This document shows, in pieces, positions 1 to 10,720 of a DNA stretch of 49,885 bases (its first letter is position 1; each line of letters starts with the position of its first letter). The stretch covers positions 1-49,885 of the forward strand of contig NZ_JAGTAR010000040.1 in assembly GCF_018156225.1 (NCBI RefSeq). The letters are read 5' to 3'. The DNA is from Carboxylicivirga sediminis. Its GTDB lineage: Bacteria > Bacteroidota > Bacteroidia > Bacteroidales > Marinilabiliaceae. The notes below the pieces were generated by a model that saw only the letters and a list, made by a program, of their open reading frames with translations, searched no databases and was not told where the DNA came from. The translations under genes and the position numbers were made by a program.

Positions 1-59
1 ACCCACTTACACCTTACTACGCATGAGATTTAAAGATGTACAGCTTTGTTAACAAATCT

Positions 60-330
60 CATTATGCTTCGTTTCGATGAGTGGGTGCCCCATCTACGTT
101 GCTGAGGTCGGGGGCGTGACAACCATTGTATGCACACATCTTCCCCTTGGGGAAGTGCCGCAGGCGATGGGGGATTTTTCCAGCCAGAGATTTGCTTCCT
201 TTGGGGTAATGCCAAAGGAATAGATTGTTTTGTCCTCGAGCCGGACGGGCTTTTACTTCTTCTCTGCAGCCAGAAGAAGTAAACAAGAAGGGCCTTTTGC
301 TGTAGGCAAATGAAGACTAAGAGATGGATA
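60..330. repeat. Structured non-coding element with three perfect hairpins
   Basis: This gene-free stretch contains three consecutive perfect inverted repeats: arms CTTCCCC/GGGGAAG at 140-155, TTCCTTTGG/CCAAAGGAA at 196-220, and ACTTCTTCT/AGAAGAAGT at 255-280. Minus-strand translations give short, composition-biased ORFs with no recognisable domain, which is typical of dispersed Bacteroidota repeats being miscalled as hypothetical proteins. I infer a REP- or MITE-like dispersed element. Its borders are uncertain and copies elsewhere in the genome cannot be checked here. Confidence 0.5.
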
Positions 331-586
331 TTATGTGTTCCAAATCTTTCTTTCTTTCTTTCTTTCACTCAATGAGTGGATCTCATCTGCGCTGCTGATG
401 TTAGGGGCAGACTGCAACACAAAGTGTTATTTTGTTTCTAAATCGAATCATAGTTTCCACGCAATCACTCATTGCCTGAAAGGCATTTACATATGGAACA
501 GGTCGTGGAAAGGATTGCATCTTAAATGACAACTTACACATAATGATGCGATCCTTTCAGAACTATCTGCGTTGCTGATGTCGGGG
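92..586. repeat. Three degenerate copies of a ~22-bp motif
   Basis: A motif close to ATCTGCGTTGCTGATGTCGG occurs at 92-114, 385-407 and 564-586, all in the same orientation, with 2 to 5 differences between copies. In the first two copies the similarity starts about 15 bp earlier, from a shared ATGAGTGG. The copies sit in DNA without a believable gene, between the window start and the first CDS. Their role is unknown; they may be borders of the hairpin element or decayed repeat units. Confidence 0.5.
346..366. repeat. (CTTT)5 microsatellite
   Basis: Five perfect CTTT units plus one C lie in the gene-free left end of the window. Such tracts are slippage-prone and can cause phase variation inside promoters or genes, but no gene starts next to this one, so it is probably neutral. 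Confidence 0.8.
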
Positions 587-611
587 AGAAGACCCTCATC
601 TCACAGCACTT

Positions 612-1412
612 TTACCAGCCCATAGGCACGGCATACACCACGTCCTGCTTAATCAGGTAGTTTCTAAACTCCTCCATGTACCGGTCGGTGTCTTCCTCGT
701 TATAATGCATCGACAGGATGGTTTTGACATCATGCACATGATTGCTATTGATGGGGTCGATAAAATAGATGACTTTGGCATTGCCCTCAGATTCATTAAT
801 GACCTTAAACAGGCGGGCAGTAGCTTTTGATTCGGCAAAATGTTGCTCAAAAGCCGGCAGGAATACCTCGGAGGCAAAGGTGTTGAGGGCCTCCATTTTT
901 TCGGGGGCCACCTCTGTTATAACCATGGCAACAGTATCTTTATCAGTGGCTCTGGGCGGCATGGGCATTGAGCTGTTCCAGATGTCTTTGGCAATTTTCC
1001 AGGTATTATCTGCTTTTTCCCACACCACAATGTATTTGCCTTCATCTACCAGCTTATCATCGGGTGTGTAGTACTTATAAATGCCTGTTTCGTGGGCTAC
1101 AGGGCCATAAGCTGTGGCTTCGGTAGTGGTTAGTTTAAGGTAGCCCATGCCGTAGGCAAAGGCCTCGCTCCACATCTGTCGGATGGCATCTTTACCCTCA
1201 ATCATTCTCTGGTTCGATGGTAACACAAGCGCATCGGCAGTGTGCAGGTTGGTGAGTGTTTCCACATCCTGGTTTTTAATGGCTGTCATATACACGATGT
1301 TCATTTCTTCAATCTCGGCTGTAACATCTTGCTTAACGGGGGTGCAGGCACTGGCGATAATTAATGCAAGCAGCACAAACAAGCTGCTCTTGACTGACAG
1401 TTTTGTTTTCAT
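612..1412 (-). CDS. SnoaL/DUF4440-like lipoprotein with extra C-terminal domain
   Basis: The protein has 266 residues from the start at 1412; an in-frame start 24 codons upstream would put a non-signal stretch before the lipoprotein signal. Residues 1-23 form a hydrophobic signal ending in a lipobox (IASAC), so it should be lipid-anchored in the envelope. Residues of about 35-150 look like a SnoaL/NTF2 fold: a helix with NQDVETLTNLH, then GKDAIRQMW, then a strand-rich part ending in the WEKADNTWKI pattern common in DUF4440 proteins. The last ~100 residues resemble an antibiotic-monooxygenase-like ferredoxin fold, which is less certain. No catalytic role can be assigned. It stands alone, 171 bp downstream of the exporter operon on the same strand. 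Confidence 0.8.
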   Translation of the reverse strand: MKTKLSVKSSLFVLLALIIASACTPVKQDVTAEIEEMNIVYMTAIKNQDVETLTNLHTADALVLPSNQRMIEGKDAIRQMWSEAFAYGMGYLKLTTTEATAYGPVAHETGIYKYYTPDDKLVDEGKYIVVWEKADNTWKIAKDIWNSSMPMPPRATDKDTVAMVITEVAPEKMEALNTFASEVFLPAFEQHFAESKATARLFKVINESEGNAKVIYFIDPINSNHVHDVKTILSMHYNEEDTDRYMEEFRNYLIKQDVVYAVPMGW

Positions 1413-1520
1413 GGCGATACAATTTAATGGTAAGAAACGCGAAGATTGAGCGGGTAATGGCATGCAAGTTACAGTGCCAGGCAACTTTTGTCAATCTCTT
1501 TGCTGCAGGTGGCAGTAACT

Positions 1521-1569
1521 CATAGCTCCATAGGGCTAATATCTTATGTCTTAAGTCTACCTTATCTAC
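1521..1569. repeat. Degenerate 7-bp-period repeat
   Basis: In the gap between two minus-strand genes, units such as TCTTATG (1542), TCTTAAG (1549) and TCTACCT (1556) follow each other at exactly 7 bp, with weaker units on both sides. Elsewhere in the window longer arrays have the same period but other unit sequences. Function unknown. Confidence 0.4.
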
Positions 1570-1583
1570 ATCACGATAAGCCG

Positions 1584-2306
1584 TTATTGCCCGATCACAA
1601 GCATCAGACTTGCCAGTAAAGTGATAACAATATTGATGAGTCTGAAGTTATTGCCGGGAATCAGATGATTAAGTCGCTTGCCAGCTACAGTTCCCAGGAG
1701 CAGGATGGGAACAAACACAGCCACTTGCTTCAGGCTTTCAACCGACAATAAACCAGCCGGTATATAGCCAATAATGGCAATGGAAGCTGTTACCACACTA
1801 AACCAGGCAAACACCTCTCGAAAGGCCATTTTATCCACCTGTGCTTTGTTCAGAAACAGGGCCAAAGGAGGGCCACTCACCGATATGGATCCGGTGATGA
1901 TGCCTATAACAGCGCCGGCAGCCAGGTAGCTCAGATCCCTTAGCTTTTTCAGTGGTTTGCTTTGTGGTTTGAGCGACAGGAGGGTGATAATGATGAATGC
2001 CACACCGGTAACATGAACCAGTAGCTGCTGATTGATTGACTTCAAGAGGATGACACCTGCAATGGTGAAGACACCACCAGCCATAATCAGCATACGCTGC
2101 TGTCTATTCACCAGCCGGCGCTCCTTCTTTTGCAGTATGATAAACACAGAGGCGATGAAATTACAGATCATCAACACCGGTATAATCTCGGCAGGCTGAT
2201 ACCAGAAAAGGAGCAAAGGCAATGATATTAGGGCAAAACCAAAACCGGTGATACCTTTAATAAGGCTCGATGCCACCACAATTAAAAGAATCCAGATATT
2301 AGGCAT
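1584..2306 (-). CDS. Sulfite exporter TauE/SafE family permease
   Basis: This is a 240-residue polytopic membrane protein of the TSUP (TauE/SafE) family, which moves sulfite, sulfoacetate or related small anions across the inner membrane. It starts with the family pattern of a glycine-rich first segment (KGITGFGFALISLPLL) and repeats a similar helix pattern halfway (GAVIGIITGSISVSGPPLALFL), matching the inverted two-repeat layout of the family. Length is normal. It lies only 3 bp downstream of the YeiH-type gene, so the two are surely co-transcribed, with the LysR gene first. Substrate is not visible from sequence; sulfite is a guess from the neighbours. Confidence 0.88.
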   Translation of the reverse strand: MPNIWILLIVVASSLIKGITGFGFALISLPLLLFWYQPAEIIPVLMICNFIASVFIILQKKERRLVNRQQRMLIMAGGVFTIAGVILLKSINQQLLVHVTGVAFIIITLLSLKPQSKPLKKLRDLSYLAAGAVIGIITGSISVSGPPLALFLNKAQVDKMAFREVFAWFSVVTASIAIIGYIPAGLLSVESLKQVAVFVPILLLGTVAGKRLNHLIPGNNFRLINIVITLLASLMLVIGQ

Positions 2307-2309
2307 GAC

Positions 2310-3233
2310 TTAGTGGTTTAAAGCAATTAATGACACAACTCCGGTAATTATCCACAAGGTGAGGCCCAGCACAAAGCTTTTGGTGCCTGATTGTTTAATT
2401 TGTCTGATGGAAATATTCGAACCTATCAGTAGCAGGGCCAGCACCATGCCACGCTTGCCCAGCCAGTTCAGGTGTCCGTAGCTCTGGGTGTAATCCGGGA
2501 ACAGCCAGGCAAAAACAATTGCTGCCACAAACAGCAGAATGAACCAGGGTACAGCTACCTTACGGGTGTTTTGGTTTTTGTTTAGCAGGGCAATCACTAT
2601 GGAGAGAGGGATGATCCACAGGGCGCGTATCAGTTTCACGGTAGTAGCAATCTGTAAGGCTTGCTCGCCATATTCGGCCCCGGCGCCTACCACCGAACTG
2701 GTATCATGTATGGCGATGGCTGCCCAGTTGCCAAATACCTCCTGGCTCAGGTTCAACTGATGGCCAATAAAGGGGAATACCAACAGGGCAACCGCATTGA
2801 GCACAAACACCACAATGAGGGCGAATGAGTTTTGATAATCCTTGCTTTTGAGTATGGGTGATACAGCCGCAATGGCACTACCACCACATATGGCCGTGCC
2901 GGCAGCTATCAGCAGAGTAATGTTTTTTTCTACTTTAAGCAGTCGCCCCAATAACAGGCCCAGCGCCATAACCAGTATCACCGATACGAATGTTTCAATA
3001 AAACCATTTTTGGAGGCGGCTATCACTTCATTCAGGTTCATGCCAAAGCCCATTAAAACAATGGAAGCCTGCAATATGACTGACGTATACTGGTGAGCAT
3101 TTTTGGGGCTATAGCCCAACAGGGAAATAATAATACCTGCGCCCAGCGCCATGGCTGGCGATACAAAGGGTAGGAAGCAGGCACCAGCCAGTGCTATATA
3201 TACCCATCTGAAAGTGTTTTGCTCTGTTTTCAT
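2310..3233 (-). CDS. YeiH/UPF0324 family putative sulfate exporter
   Basis: A 307-residue integral membrane protein with about nine or ten hydrophobic segments. It carries family hallmarks: the GTAICGGSAIAA motif in the middle, a conserved polar HDTSSVVGAGA stretch, and the ATTVKLIRALWIIPL segment. The family (PF03601, YeiH) is annotated as putative sulfate exporter; direct transport data are sparse. It sits 72 bp after a LysR gene and 3 bp before a TauE/SafE gene. The yeiE-yeiH (LysR-exporter) pairing is also seen in enterobacteria, where YeiE has been linked to sulfite stress, so a role in sulfite/sulfate efflux is a reasonable inference. Confidence 0.88.
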   Translation of the reverse strand: MKTEQNTFRWVYIALAGACFLPFVSPAMALGAGIIISLLGYSPKNAHQYTSVILQASIVLMGFGMNLNEVIAASKNGFIETFVSVILVMALGLLLGRLLKVEKNITLLIAAGTAICGGSAIAAVSPILKSKDYQNSFALIVVFVLNAVALLVFPFIGHQLNLSQEVFGNWAAIAIHDTSSVVGAGAEYGEQALQIATTVKLIRALWIIPLSIVIALLNKNQNTRKVAVPWFILLFVAAIVFAWLFPDYTQSYGHLNWLGKRGMVLALLLIGSNISIRQIKQSGTKSFVLGLTLWIITGVVSLIALNH

Positions 3234-3305
3234 ATCTCAAAACTTTCCAACAAAAGTATTGAGTAGTTATAACCAAAGCAAATACTATATATTTATTAAG
3301 GATAA

Positions 3306-4193
3306 CTAAAAGTTATAGCTGCATAGGAAATTCTCGAATAACTCAACCAGCCTGCTTTTGTGTCCCAGTTTAAAAGCTATTCTGAATGTGCGCGGAATGG
3401 TAAAGTCGTTCACTGTCAGTTTAACCAGGCTTTTCATATATAGCTCTGTTAAGGCCGCTTTTTCAGAGATGATGGCAATGCCATCGAAATCGAGCAGGAA
3501 GTTTTTGATGGATTCGGTGCTGCCCAGGTGAATAAAGGTGTTAAGATTATCAAATGGGATACTTTGCCCGGAGAAGGCCTTTTTAATGACTTCTAATGTG
3601 CCGGAGCCTTGTTCCCTCAGTACGATGGGGAAGCGCATCAGGTCTTCTTTGCTGATAGTTTTGCGCTTGCCATACACACTATTGGCCCCTGTTACCACTA
3701 TCAGTTCGTCATTCATAAAGCTTTGATAGCCGATGCCGGCCTGCGACCCCTGGTTTTCGACCAGTGCCAGGTCCACCTGGTTATTCAGCAGCAGCTTTTC
3801 CATATCAAATGAATTGCCGTTGACCAGGTGTATCTGAATTTTGGGATAGCGCTTGTGAAATGAAGCAATCACTTGAGGAATAACATACTGCGATATGGTT
3901 GAGCTGGCACCTATGATGAATTCACCTGCCACCGTATCATGCATCTGGCTCACTTCAAAATCCAGCTCGCGGTATTGGGTGGCTATTTGTTTAAAGGCAT
4001 TGTACACCTTCTTGCCGGCTCTGGTTAAGTATATTTTGTTGCCTTTGCGCTCAAACAGGTTGATGTCGTAGCGGTTTTCCAGCTCTTTAATATGCTTGGT
4101 AACCGCCGGCTGACTGATGTTGAGGTCTTCGGCGGCTTTGGAAAAACTAAGGTGTTCGGCTACGGCAATAAATACTTGATCCCGGTAATCCAT
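3306..4193 (-). CDS. LysR-type transcriptional regulator
   Basis: 295 residues, the normal length for the family. Residues 1-60 form the winged helix-turn-helix (LSFSKAAEDLNISQPAVTKHIKELE) and the rest is the periplasmic-binding-like effector domain (AGEFIIGASSTISQYVIPQV). The overall look is closest to the CysL/CbbR/YeiE branch. It is the first gene of a minus-strand cluster with two anion exporters and probably controls them; the effector may be a sulfur oxyanion, but this is inferred only from context. It is preceded by a terminator for katG, so its own promoter must lie within about 4194-4306. Confidence 0.9.
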   Translation of the reverse strand: MDYRDQVFIAVAEHLSFSKAAEDLNISQPAVTKHIKELENRYDINLFERKGNKIYLTRAGKKVYNAFKQIATQYRELDFEVSQMHDTVAGEFIIGASSTISQYVIPQVIASFHKRYPKIQIHLVNGNSFDMEKLLLNNQVDLALVENQGSQAGIGYQSFMNDELIVVTGANSVYGKRKTISKEDLMRFPIVLREQGSGTLEVIKKAFSGQSIPFDNLNTFIHLGSTESIKNFLLDFDGIAIISEKAALTELYMKSLVKLTVNDFTIPRTFRIAFKLGHKSRLVELFENFLCSYNF

Positions 4194-4306
4194 TGTTCGA
4201 GCATATTGAGTTACTGGTGCTAAAGGTAATTAATTAAGCTGAGTTCAAAGTGGTCATTGAATGCAGATAAGAAGTATGAGCAAAATAGAGTTATTATTCT
4301 TTAAGC

Positions 4307-4341
4307 AAAAAAGGGTTAAGCTCCCTTCGGAACCTAACCCT
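4307..4341 (-). terminator. Rho-independent terminator after katG
   Basis: On the minus strand an AGGGTTA/TAACCCT stem (arms 4335-4341 and 4312-4318) is followed at once by six T. It lies 37 bp past the katG stop and upstream of the LysR gene, separating the two transcripts. Confidence 0.8.
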
Positions 4342-4377
4342 GTGATTTGTACTTGTTGGTTTAAGTAATGCGTTTAT

Positions 4378-6685
<2,308 letters not shown>

Positions 6686-6699
6686 TACAATTAAGCTTA

Positions 6700-6720
6700 A
6701 GTATTTAGTTTTTAAATACT
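6700..6720. promoter_or_regulatory. 21-bp dyad upstream of katG promoter
   Basis: Perfect 8-bp arms AGTATTTA (6700-6707) and TAAATACT (6713-6720) with a 5-bp spacer sit 15 bp upstream of the putative -33 element of katG. The position suits an activator such as OxyR, but the sequence itself does not identify the factor. Confidence 0.4.
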
Positions 6721-6856
6721 AACGCTGATGGAGTATAGGGCTCTTAACGTAATGTTAGTGGGTAGTTGATCGCATAAATGCTTTGAGGATGCTTGAATAA
6801 TGTCGCCTTGATTTCGTGTCAGGAGCCACAATAGAGTGTTGTATAACGCCTTTGAG

Positions 6857-7414
6857 TTAGTGCTTGCTGCTGTGGTATATTATTTGATTGTTTAACCTGA
6901 TGGGCATTGAACGATGAGGAATGTCTCTGAGCAGATAGGTCAGTTCAAAGCAACAATCGCACTCGTAATAAGGGGAGGTAAATTCATAAATGATTTGTCC
7001 ATCCTGATAAAGGGTATCGGTTATTTGTGGCTCCAGCGAGTAAGACAGTTCTATGGTGTCGTTGACGAATTGAGCTTCGGCATAAAGTGGCTCACTGGCA
7101 TAGACACAGTTATCAACCAGCTGAACAATGATTAATATGGTGTCGTTCCTGAATACCAGTTCAGACAACCTGTTGTCAAAATTATCCGTTTCCTGCTCTT
7201 CGTCACAACCGGAGGCATAGCAATCTATCAGGCAGGATGACTGGCCCGATATATGGAGGCTTATTGTTAACAGGGCATATAACAGGACGGCTCTTTGAAT
7301 GTTGATTCTGTTAATTAAGCTCTTCGAGTACTTTGTTAATATGTGAACCAATCTTGTCAATCTCCGAATTGTAGAGGTCTGTTTCTTCTGATATTGCTTT
7401 AATAATAACTTCAT
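6857..7414 (-). CDS. Small exported Cys-rich protein, unknown
   Basis: I do not recognise a family. From the ATG at 7414 it has 185 residues, but this start overlaps the previous gene by 104 bp; TTG codons near 7360 and 7351, or an unusual start near 7316, would cut the overlap and place a hydrophobic signal (RAVLLYALLTISLHISG) close to the N-terminus. After the signal come clustered cysteines (CLIDCYASGC) and an acidic stretch, then a beta-rich part with YYECDCCFEL near the end, which suggests disulfides or metal binding outside the cytoplasm. It is the last gene of a three-gene minus-strand operon. Confidence 0.6.
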   Translation of the reverse strand: MKLLLKQYQKKQTSTIRRLTRLVHILTKYSKSLINRINIQRAVLLYALLTISLHISGQSSCLIDCYASGCDEEQETDNFDNRLSELVFRNDTILIIVQLVDNCVYASEPLYAEAQFVNDTIELSYSLEPQITDTLYQDGQIIYEFTSPYYECDCCFELTYLLRDIPHRSMPIRLNNQIIYHSSKH

Positions 7415-8087
7415 TATAACTAACTCTCAGATCACAATATTCTTTCAGTTTATCGTTTTGCGAGATTAGTTCATCAGGTAAGTTACTGATAGTATCCAGG
7501 TGGCTAATAATCTCCTTATTAAGTTGCCACAATACAACGCCTTTGCTAAGTTCTTTAATACTGTACTGAGGATCGGCTACATCAATCACTTCAAATATGG
7601 CAAGTGCTGTATTCTCATTTTTAATGAATTTATCGAATTCAGTATTATAATAATCAGCATTGTAGTCAGGCTGTGATAAATCACCAGCGATAAAAGCCGT
7701 TCCGCCAACACCAATCAGGATGATAAGTGTAAATATGACCCCAATGCCAGCTGAACGCCACATTGTGTAGAACTCACCATCCGCGGCTCTGTGCTCTTCC
7801 AGCCATTGTCCCTGAAGTTTTTCAACAATGAGATAGATGATACCTATATAAACAGCTGGGATAAGGGCATTAGGTATCTTATCGATGATGTATTCAGGGA
7901 TTGAAAAGATGCCTGCGAATAAAAGAATAGTTGCTATCACCCCAATGGCAAAAGCATTTTTTCCTTTACTCAATTCACCGTATGCATCGTAATTTTTTTT
8001 GATAAGGTAGCCTGCAGCCGCTGGTCCCCCAAAGAATGTTGCCAGAGCGATGGCTTTTTGTGAAAATAGGCGTTCGTTTTCTTCCAT
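7311..8087 (-). CDS. Multi-pass membrane protein with rhomboid-associated C-terminal domain
   Basis: 258 residues with hydrophobic segments at about 13-30, 44-66, 72-88 and 113-134, then a soluble helical C-terminal domain (about 146-258). That domain aligns with the C-terminus of the rhomboid protease at 12356-13690: both run YN-x6-F(I/V)xxE, then LD(T/S)IxxLP, QNxxLKxYCxxR and (A/T)ISEETxxYN. No enzyme motif is visible. The ATG shares one base with the stop of the upstream gene (8087-8722), which indicates translational coupling. Function unknown; the shared domain hints at a common partner or sensing role in the envelope. Confidence 0.8.
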   Translation of the reverse strand: MEENERLFSQKAIALATFFGGPAAAGYLIKKNYDAYGELSKGKNAFAIGVIATILLFAGIFSIPEYIIDKIPNALIPAVYIGIIYLIVEKLQGQWLEEHRAADGEFYTMWRSAGIGVIFTLIILIGVGGTAFIAGDLSQPDYNADYYNTEFDKFIKNENTALAIFEVIDVADPQYSIKELSKGVVLWQLNKEIISHLDTISNLPDELISQNDKLKEYCDLRVSYNEVIIKAISEETDLYNSEIDKIGSHINKVLEELN

Positions 8088-8722
8088 TACAGGTAGGTGA
8101 TATGTTCTACTTCTTTCTTTTGAAATATGGCATGTATTTGTTTCATGGTGCTAAACCACTGCTCAATGGTTTGGGCATCAAGCACCCATTCCTGCGGATT
8201 AATGAGGGCAAAATGGGAGTTGTCCTTTAGCTCGGGTACAAAATCAACCGGTGTTTCGTTAATGGAGAACTTCATGAACATATTAGAGTTGAGCTTCTCA
8301 ATTATTAAGCGTTGCAGCACCGAGTGTTTGAAGTAGCGCTTAATGGTGGACGTATCGTTACCGCTTATGACTACTTTAGAATCGAATAAGCGCTCATCGA
8401 TCTTAAGTGTTTTTTTCGATAAAAAGGGATTCAGCTTGTCAAAAATATTTTTGGGCCTGAAATTTAGCCTGACCGATGCCGGTATGTTGGTTTTAAAGTA
8501 AATGCCGCAAAAGACGGTGTGTTCGCCAGCCTTATAATACGGATCGCTGAAGAGCACAAAAAACAGTTGTCTCTCTTCGTTATAAGGGATGTAAATGGTT
8601 CTTTTATAGCGCGGTATCTGCCGATAGGGAGGGAGTGGGTATTGATCTTCGGTAAAGAATATCTCGCGGCCTGTTCGTTTAGCAAAAACCTGTAGTTTTT
8701 CAATGTTGGTTGCTTGTTCCAT
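8087..8722 (-). CDS. Hypothetical cytosolic protein
   Basis: 211 residues, no signal peptide and no membrane segment; the mix of strands and basic patches suggests a compact alpha/beta protein. I cannot place it in a family. It contains a proline-rich N-terminal stretch (YPLPPYRQIPRYK) and a mid-region with several FxxKxxFDKL-like elements. It is the first gene of the operon that continues with the membrane protein (1-bp overlap) and the Cys-rich exported protein, so the three likely work together. The gdx-like gene follows on its upstream side only 29 bp away on the same strand and could be the true operon head. Confidence 0.75.
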   Translation of the reverse strand: MEQATNIEKLQVFAKRTGREIFFTEDQYPLPPYRQIPRYKRTIYIPYNEERQLFFVLFSDPYYKAGEHTVFCGIYFKTNIPASVRLNFRPKNIFDKLNPFLSKKTLKIDERLFDSKVVISGNDTSTIKRYFKHSVLQRLIIEKLNSNMFMKFSINETPVDFVPELKDNSHFALINPQEWVLDAQTIEQWFSTMKQIHAIFQKKEVEHITYL

Positions 8723-8751
8723 TTTGTTTGGTGTTGGGTTGGTATGATTTT

Positions 8752-9081
8752 TTAATGTTGCGATACTGCTTTGAGGCCAATGATGGAGGCAATAAGTGTG
8801 GTCAGGAAAAACAGACGCAGGAAAGTGGTTGGTTCCTTAAATACAAAGATACCTACCAATACGGTTCCTACTGCCCCTATACCGGTCCATACGGCATAGG
8901 CTGTACCTATGGGCAGAGTTTGTGTGGCTTTAATCAGCAGGGCCATACTCAGGAAAAGAGCCACTATAAAACCCGTGTACCACATTATCATGGGCTGACC
9001 AGTTGTTTCTTTAGCTTTACCCAGGCAAAAGGCAAACGTCACTTCAAATAATCCGGCTATGGTAAGTATGATCCAGTTCAT
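8752..9081 (-). CDS. gdx: SMR family exporter, Gdx/SugE (guanidinium) type
   Basis: 109 residues, four transmembrane helices, the normal size for small multidrug resistance proteins that act as dual-topology dimers in the inner membrane. The essential glutamate is E13 (AGLFEV). The stretch LPIGTAYAVWTGIGAVG is diagnostic of the SugE/Gdx branch, whose members export guanidinium in exchange for protons, rather than of the multidrug EmrE branch. I looked for a guanidine riboswitch in 9082-9185 and saw no convincing one, so regulation is unknown. It lies 29 bp before the three-gene unknown operon. Confidence 0.88.
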   Translation of the reverse strand: MNWIILTIAGLFEVTFAFCLGKAKETTGQPMIMWYTGFIVALFLSMALLIKATQTLPIGTAYAVWTGIGAVGTVLVGIFVFKEPTTFLRLFFLTTLIASIIGLKAVSQH

Positions 9082-9179
9082 TAATTAGAGAGTCTGAATT
9101 TATTGGACTTTAACGAAGATACAAACTTTAGTTAGTTGGTGGATAAGTTTGCAGGATATTAAACACATCAAACAGGTAA

Positions 9180-9220
9180 ATCAAAAGAAATGGGTGATCA
9201 TTTGCTGAACACCCATTTCT
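9180..9220 (-). terminator. Terminator after the beta-barrel gene
   Basis: A perfect 11-bp stem (9186-9196 with 9210-9220, AGAAATGGGTG arms) is followed on the minus strand by a T-rich tract. It sits between the barrel gene at 9295-9891 and the SMR gene and should end the barrel transcript. Confidence 0.7.
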
Positions 9221-9294
9221 GTTAATATTAACCAAATATAATTCGCTGGCAGCCTTGTATGTGAGCAACCAGATAGCCCAATGGAAATTGTGGG

Positions 9295-9891
9295 TTAAAA
9301 TTTAATTCCGGCTGTGAGATAAAAGCCTTGTAATTTAACTTTTTCATCCATATCCTCCAGAAATTCGTTTAGCCCCCACTCATATGATGCATCCAGATAA
9401 AACATGGTTAGGTTGATGCCTGCACCGGCCTGAACACCCCAGTTAATACTCTTGTGATCATCCTTTGAAAGCAGGTCAGTTTCCTTCACATCTAGCACAA
9501 AAGACGCTGTTGGTCCTCCAAAGACGTGTAACGAAAACATGCCATCTTCTTTGCCAAGAATCGAATAACCGACGTTGACTGGTATTCTGAGTGAGGTAAT
9601 CTTGTTGTCGAACTTGAAGTTATCAGGCATCTCACTATCAATGACATCTACTTCCGTTGATTGCTCCACATAAAACAAGCCGGGTTCAAAAAAAAGTTTT
9701 TCGCCAAAAGCTACTGTACCACCAATTTGCCAGCCAACATTTCCACTTGTTGTTGCCCCGCCCGGGTCTTTCGACCAGTTAGTAATGTTAATACCGATTC
9801 CCGGTTTGATAGTAACCTGAGAGTAACCAAAGCTAATAAAGCCCATTAATCCTATAAAGGATAATACCAATGACATTCTCTTCTTTCTCAT
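9295..9891 (-). CDS. Outer-membrane beta-barrel protein (PorT/OMP_b-brl family)
   Basis: 198 residues with a cleavable signal peptide (LVLSFIGLMGFISFGYSQ) followed by alternating polar/apolar strands and a C-terminal aromatic residue (GFYLTAGIKF), as in eight-stranded barrels of the PF13568 type common in Bacteroidota. Motifs such as KPGIGINITNW, FEPGLFYVEQ and LRIPVNVGYSI follow the family order. Function of these small barrels is generally unknown. It is monocistronic: its own terminator follows, and a 224-bp gap lies upstream. Confidence 0.85.
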   Translation of the reverse strand: MRKKRMSLVLSFIGLMGFISFGYSQVTIKPGIGINITNWSKDPGGATTSGNVGWQIGGTVAFGEKLFFEPGLFYVEQSTEVDVIDSEMPDNFKFDNKITSLRIPVNVGYSILGKEDGMFSLHVFGGPTASFVLDVKETDLLSKDDHKSINWGVQAGAGINLTMFYLDASYEWGLNEFLEDMDEKVKLQGFYLTAGIKF

Positions 9892-10115
9892 GTTTACTTG
9901 ATTTAGTTAAATTATTAATCCAGATATAATTGTACAAACTATTAGTTGTAATATAAGTGCTTGTTCGACTGGTTTTTAATAATTTTGCAATTTAAGGGTG
10001 TTGACTGTAGATGTCAAATTACCAAGTGATTAATGAGTGCTGGCGGTTATTATTAGGGCTTCTCTTCGATAGGATGACCAAGGATAATTGCATTAGTAGT
10101 TGATGGGAGTTTAGG

Positions 10116-10484
10116 CTATAAGCTACTTCTCAGAATCTTTTCCATTTTCTTTCCTTTAGCCAGTTCGTCTACCAGTTTATCAAGGTATCTGACTTGTTGT
10201 GTCAAAGGGTTAGTAATCTCTTCAACCCGGTAGCCGCAAATGACCCCCGTGATAAGATGTACATTTTTATTAATAATCGCTTCCCGAAAAAAAGATTCGA
10301 ATGTGACTTTGTCCTCGATTAGTTGCTGTAGTTTGGGGGCATCAAAACCAGTTAGCCATTCTATCACCTGGTGTAGTTCTGCTTCTGTTCTGCCTTTCTT
10401 CTCGATTTTGGCAAGGTAATGCGGATAAACTGAGGCAAATGTCATGCGAGCGATGCGCTCATCTTGCTTGCTGCTGGTATTCAT
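10116..10484 (-). CDS. DUF2200 family protein
   Basis: 122 residues, the usual length of DUF2200, a small soluble family of unknown function. Conserved stretches are all present: [43 protein letters not shown], and [14 protein letters not shown] near the end. No catalytic residues are known for the family. The gene is alone: 236 bp separate it from a divergent lipoprotein gene, and 224 bp separate it from the barrel gene downstream. Confidence 0.92.
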   Translation of the reverse strand: MNTSSKQDERIARMTFASVYPHYLAKIEKKGRTEAELHQVIEWLTGFDAPKLQQLIEDKVTFESFFREAIINKNVHLITGVICGYRVEEITNPLTQQVRYLDKLVDELAKGKKMEKILRSSL

Positions 10485-10720
10485 TGCTTTTGGTATTATT
10501 GGTTATATCTGGCTTAAAGTACAAATACTTTGTGTATTGTACCTATAAGCTCCTGGATATTTAAAAACTGGCCGTGTACTGCATATGGTTGATTGTTGCT
10601 AAACAGTTGATATGGATGTTTATTAATAGTTGTCAGTAGTGTTTGTCTCTTAATGAGCGAATTGGGTTAGCAGGTATTACGGCACGAATATTGAATTAAA
10701 GTATATTAAAGAACAATCTC

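Noticed and set aside
30-368. Minus-strand ORFs at 30-368 and 62-286
   Set aside because: They lie in the hairpin-rich element, have no domain, overlap each other in different frames and are typical miscalls in repeat DNA.
335-529. Plus-strand 64-residue ORF
   Set aside because: Starts in the CTTT repeat, composition-biased, no signal or domain.
9082-9185. Guanidine riboswitch in front of the Gdx-type gene
   Set aside because: No ykkC-like stem pattern or repeated ACGR loop pair could be found in the short leader.
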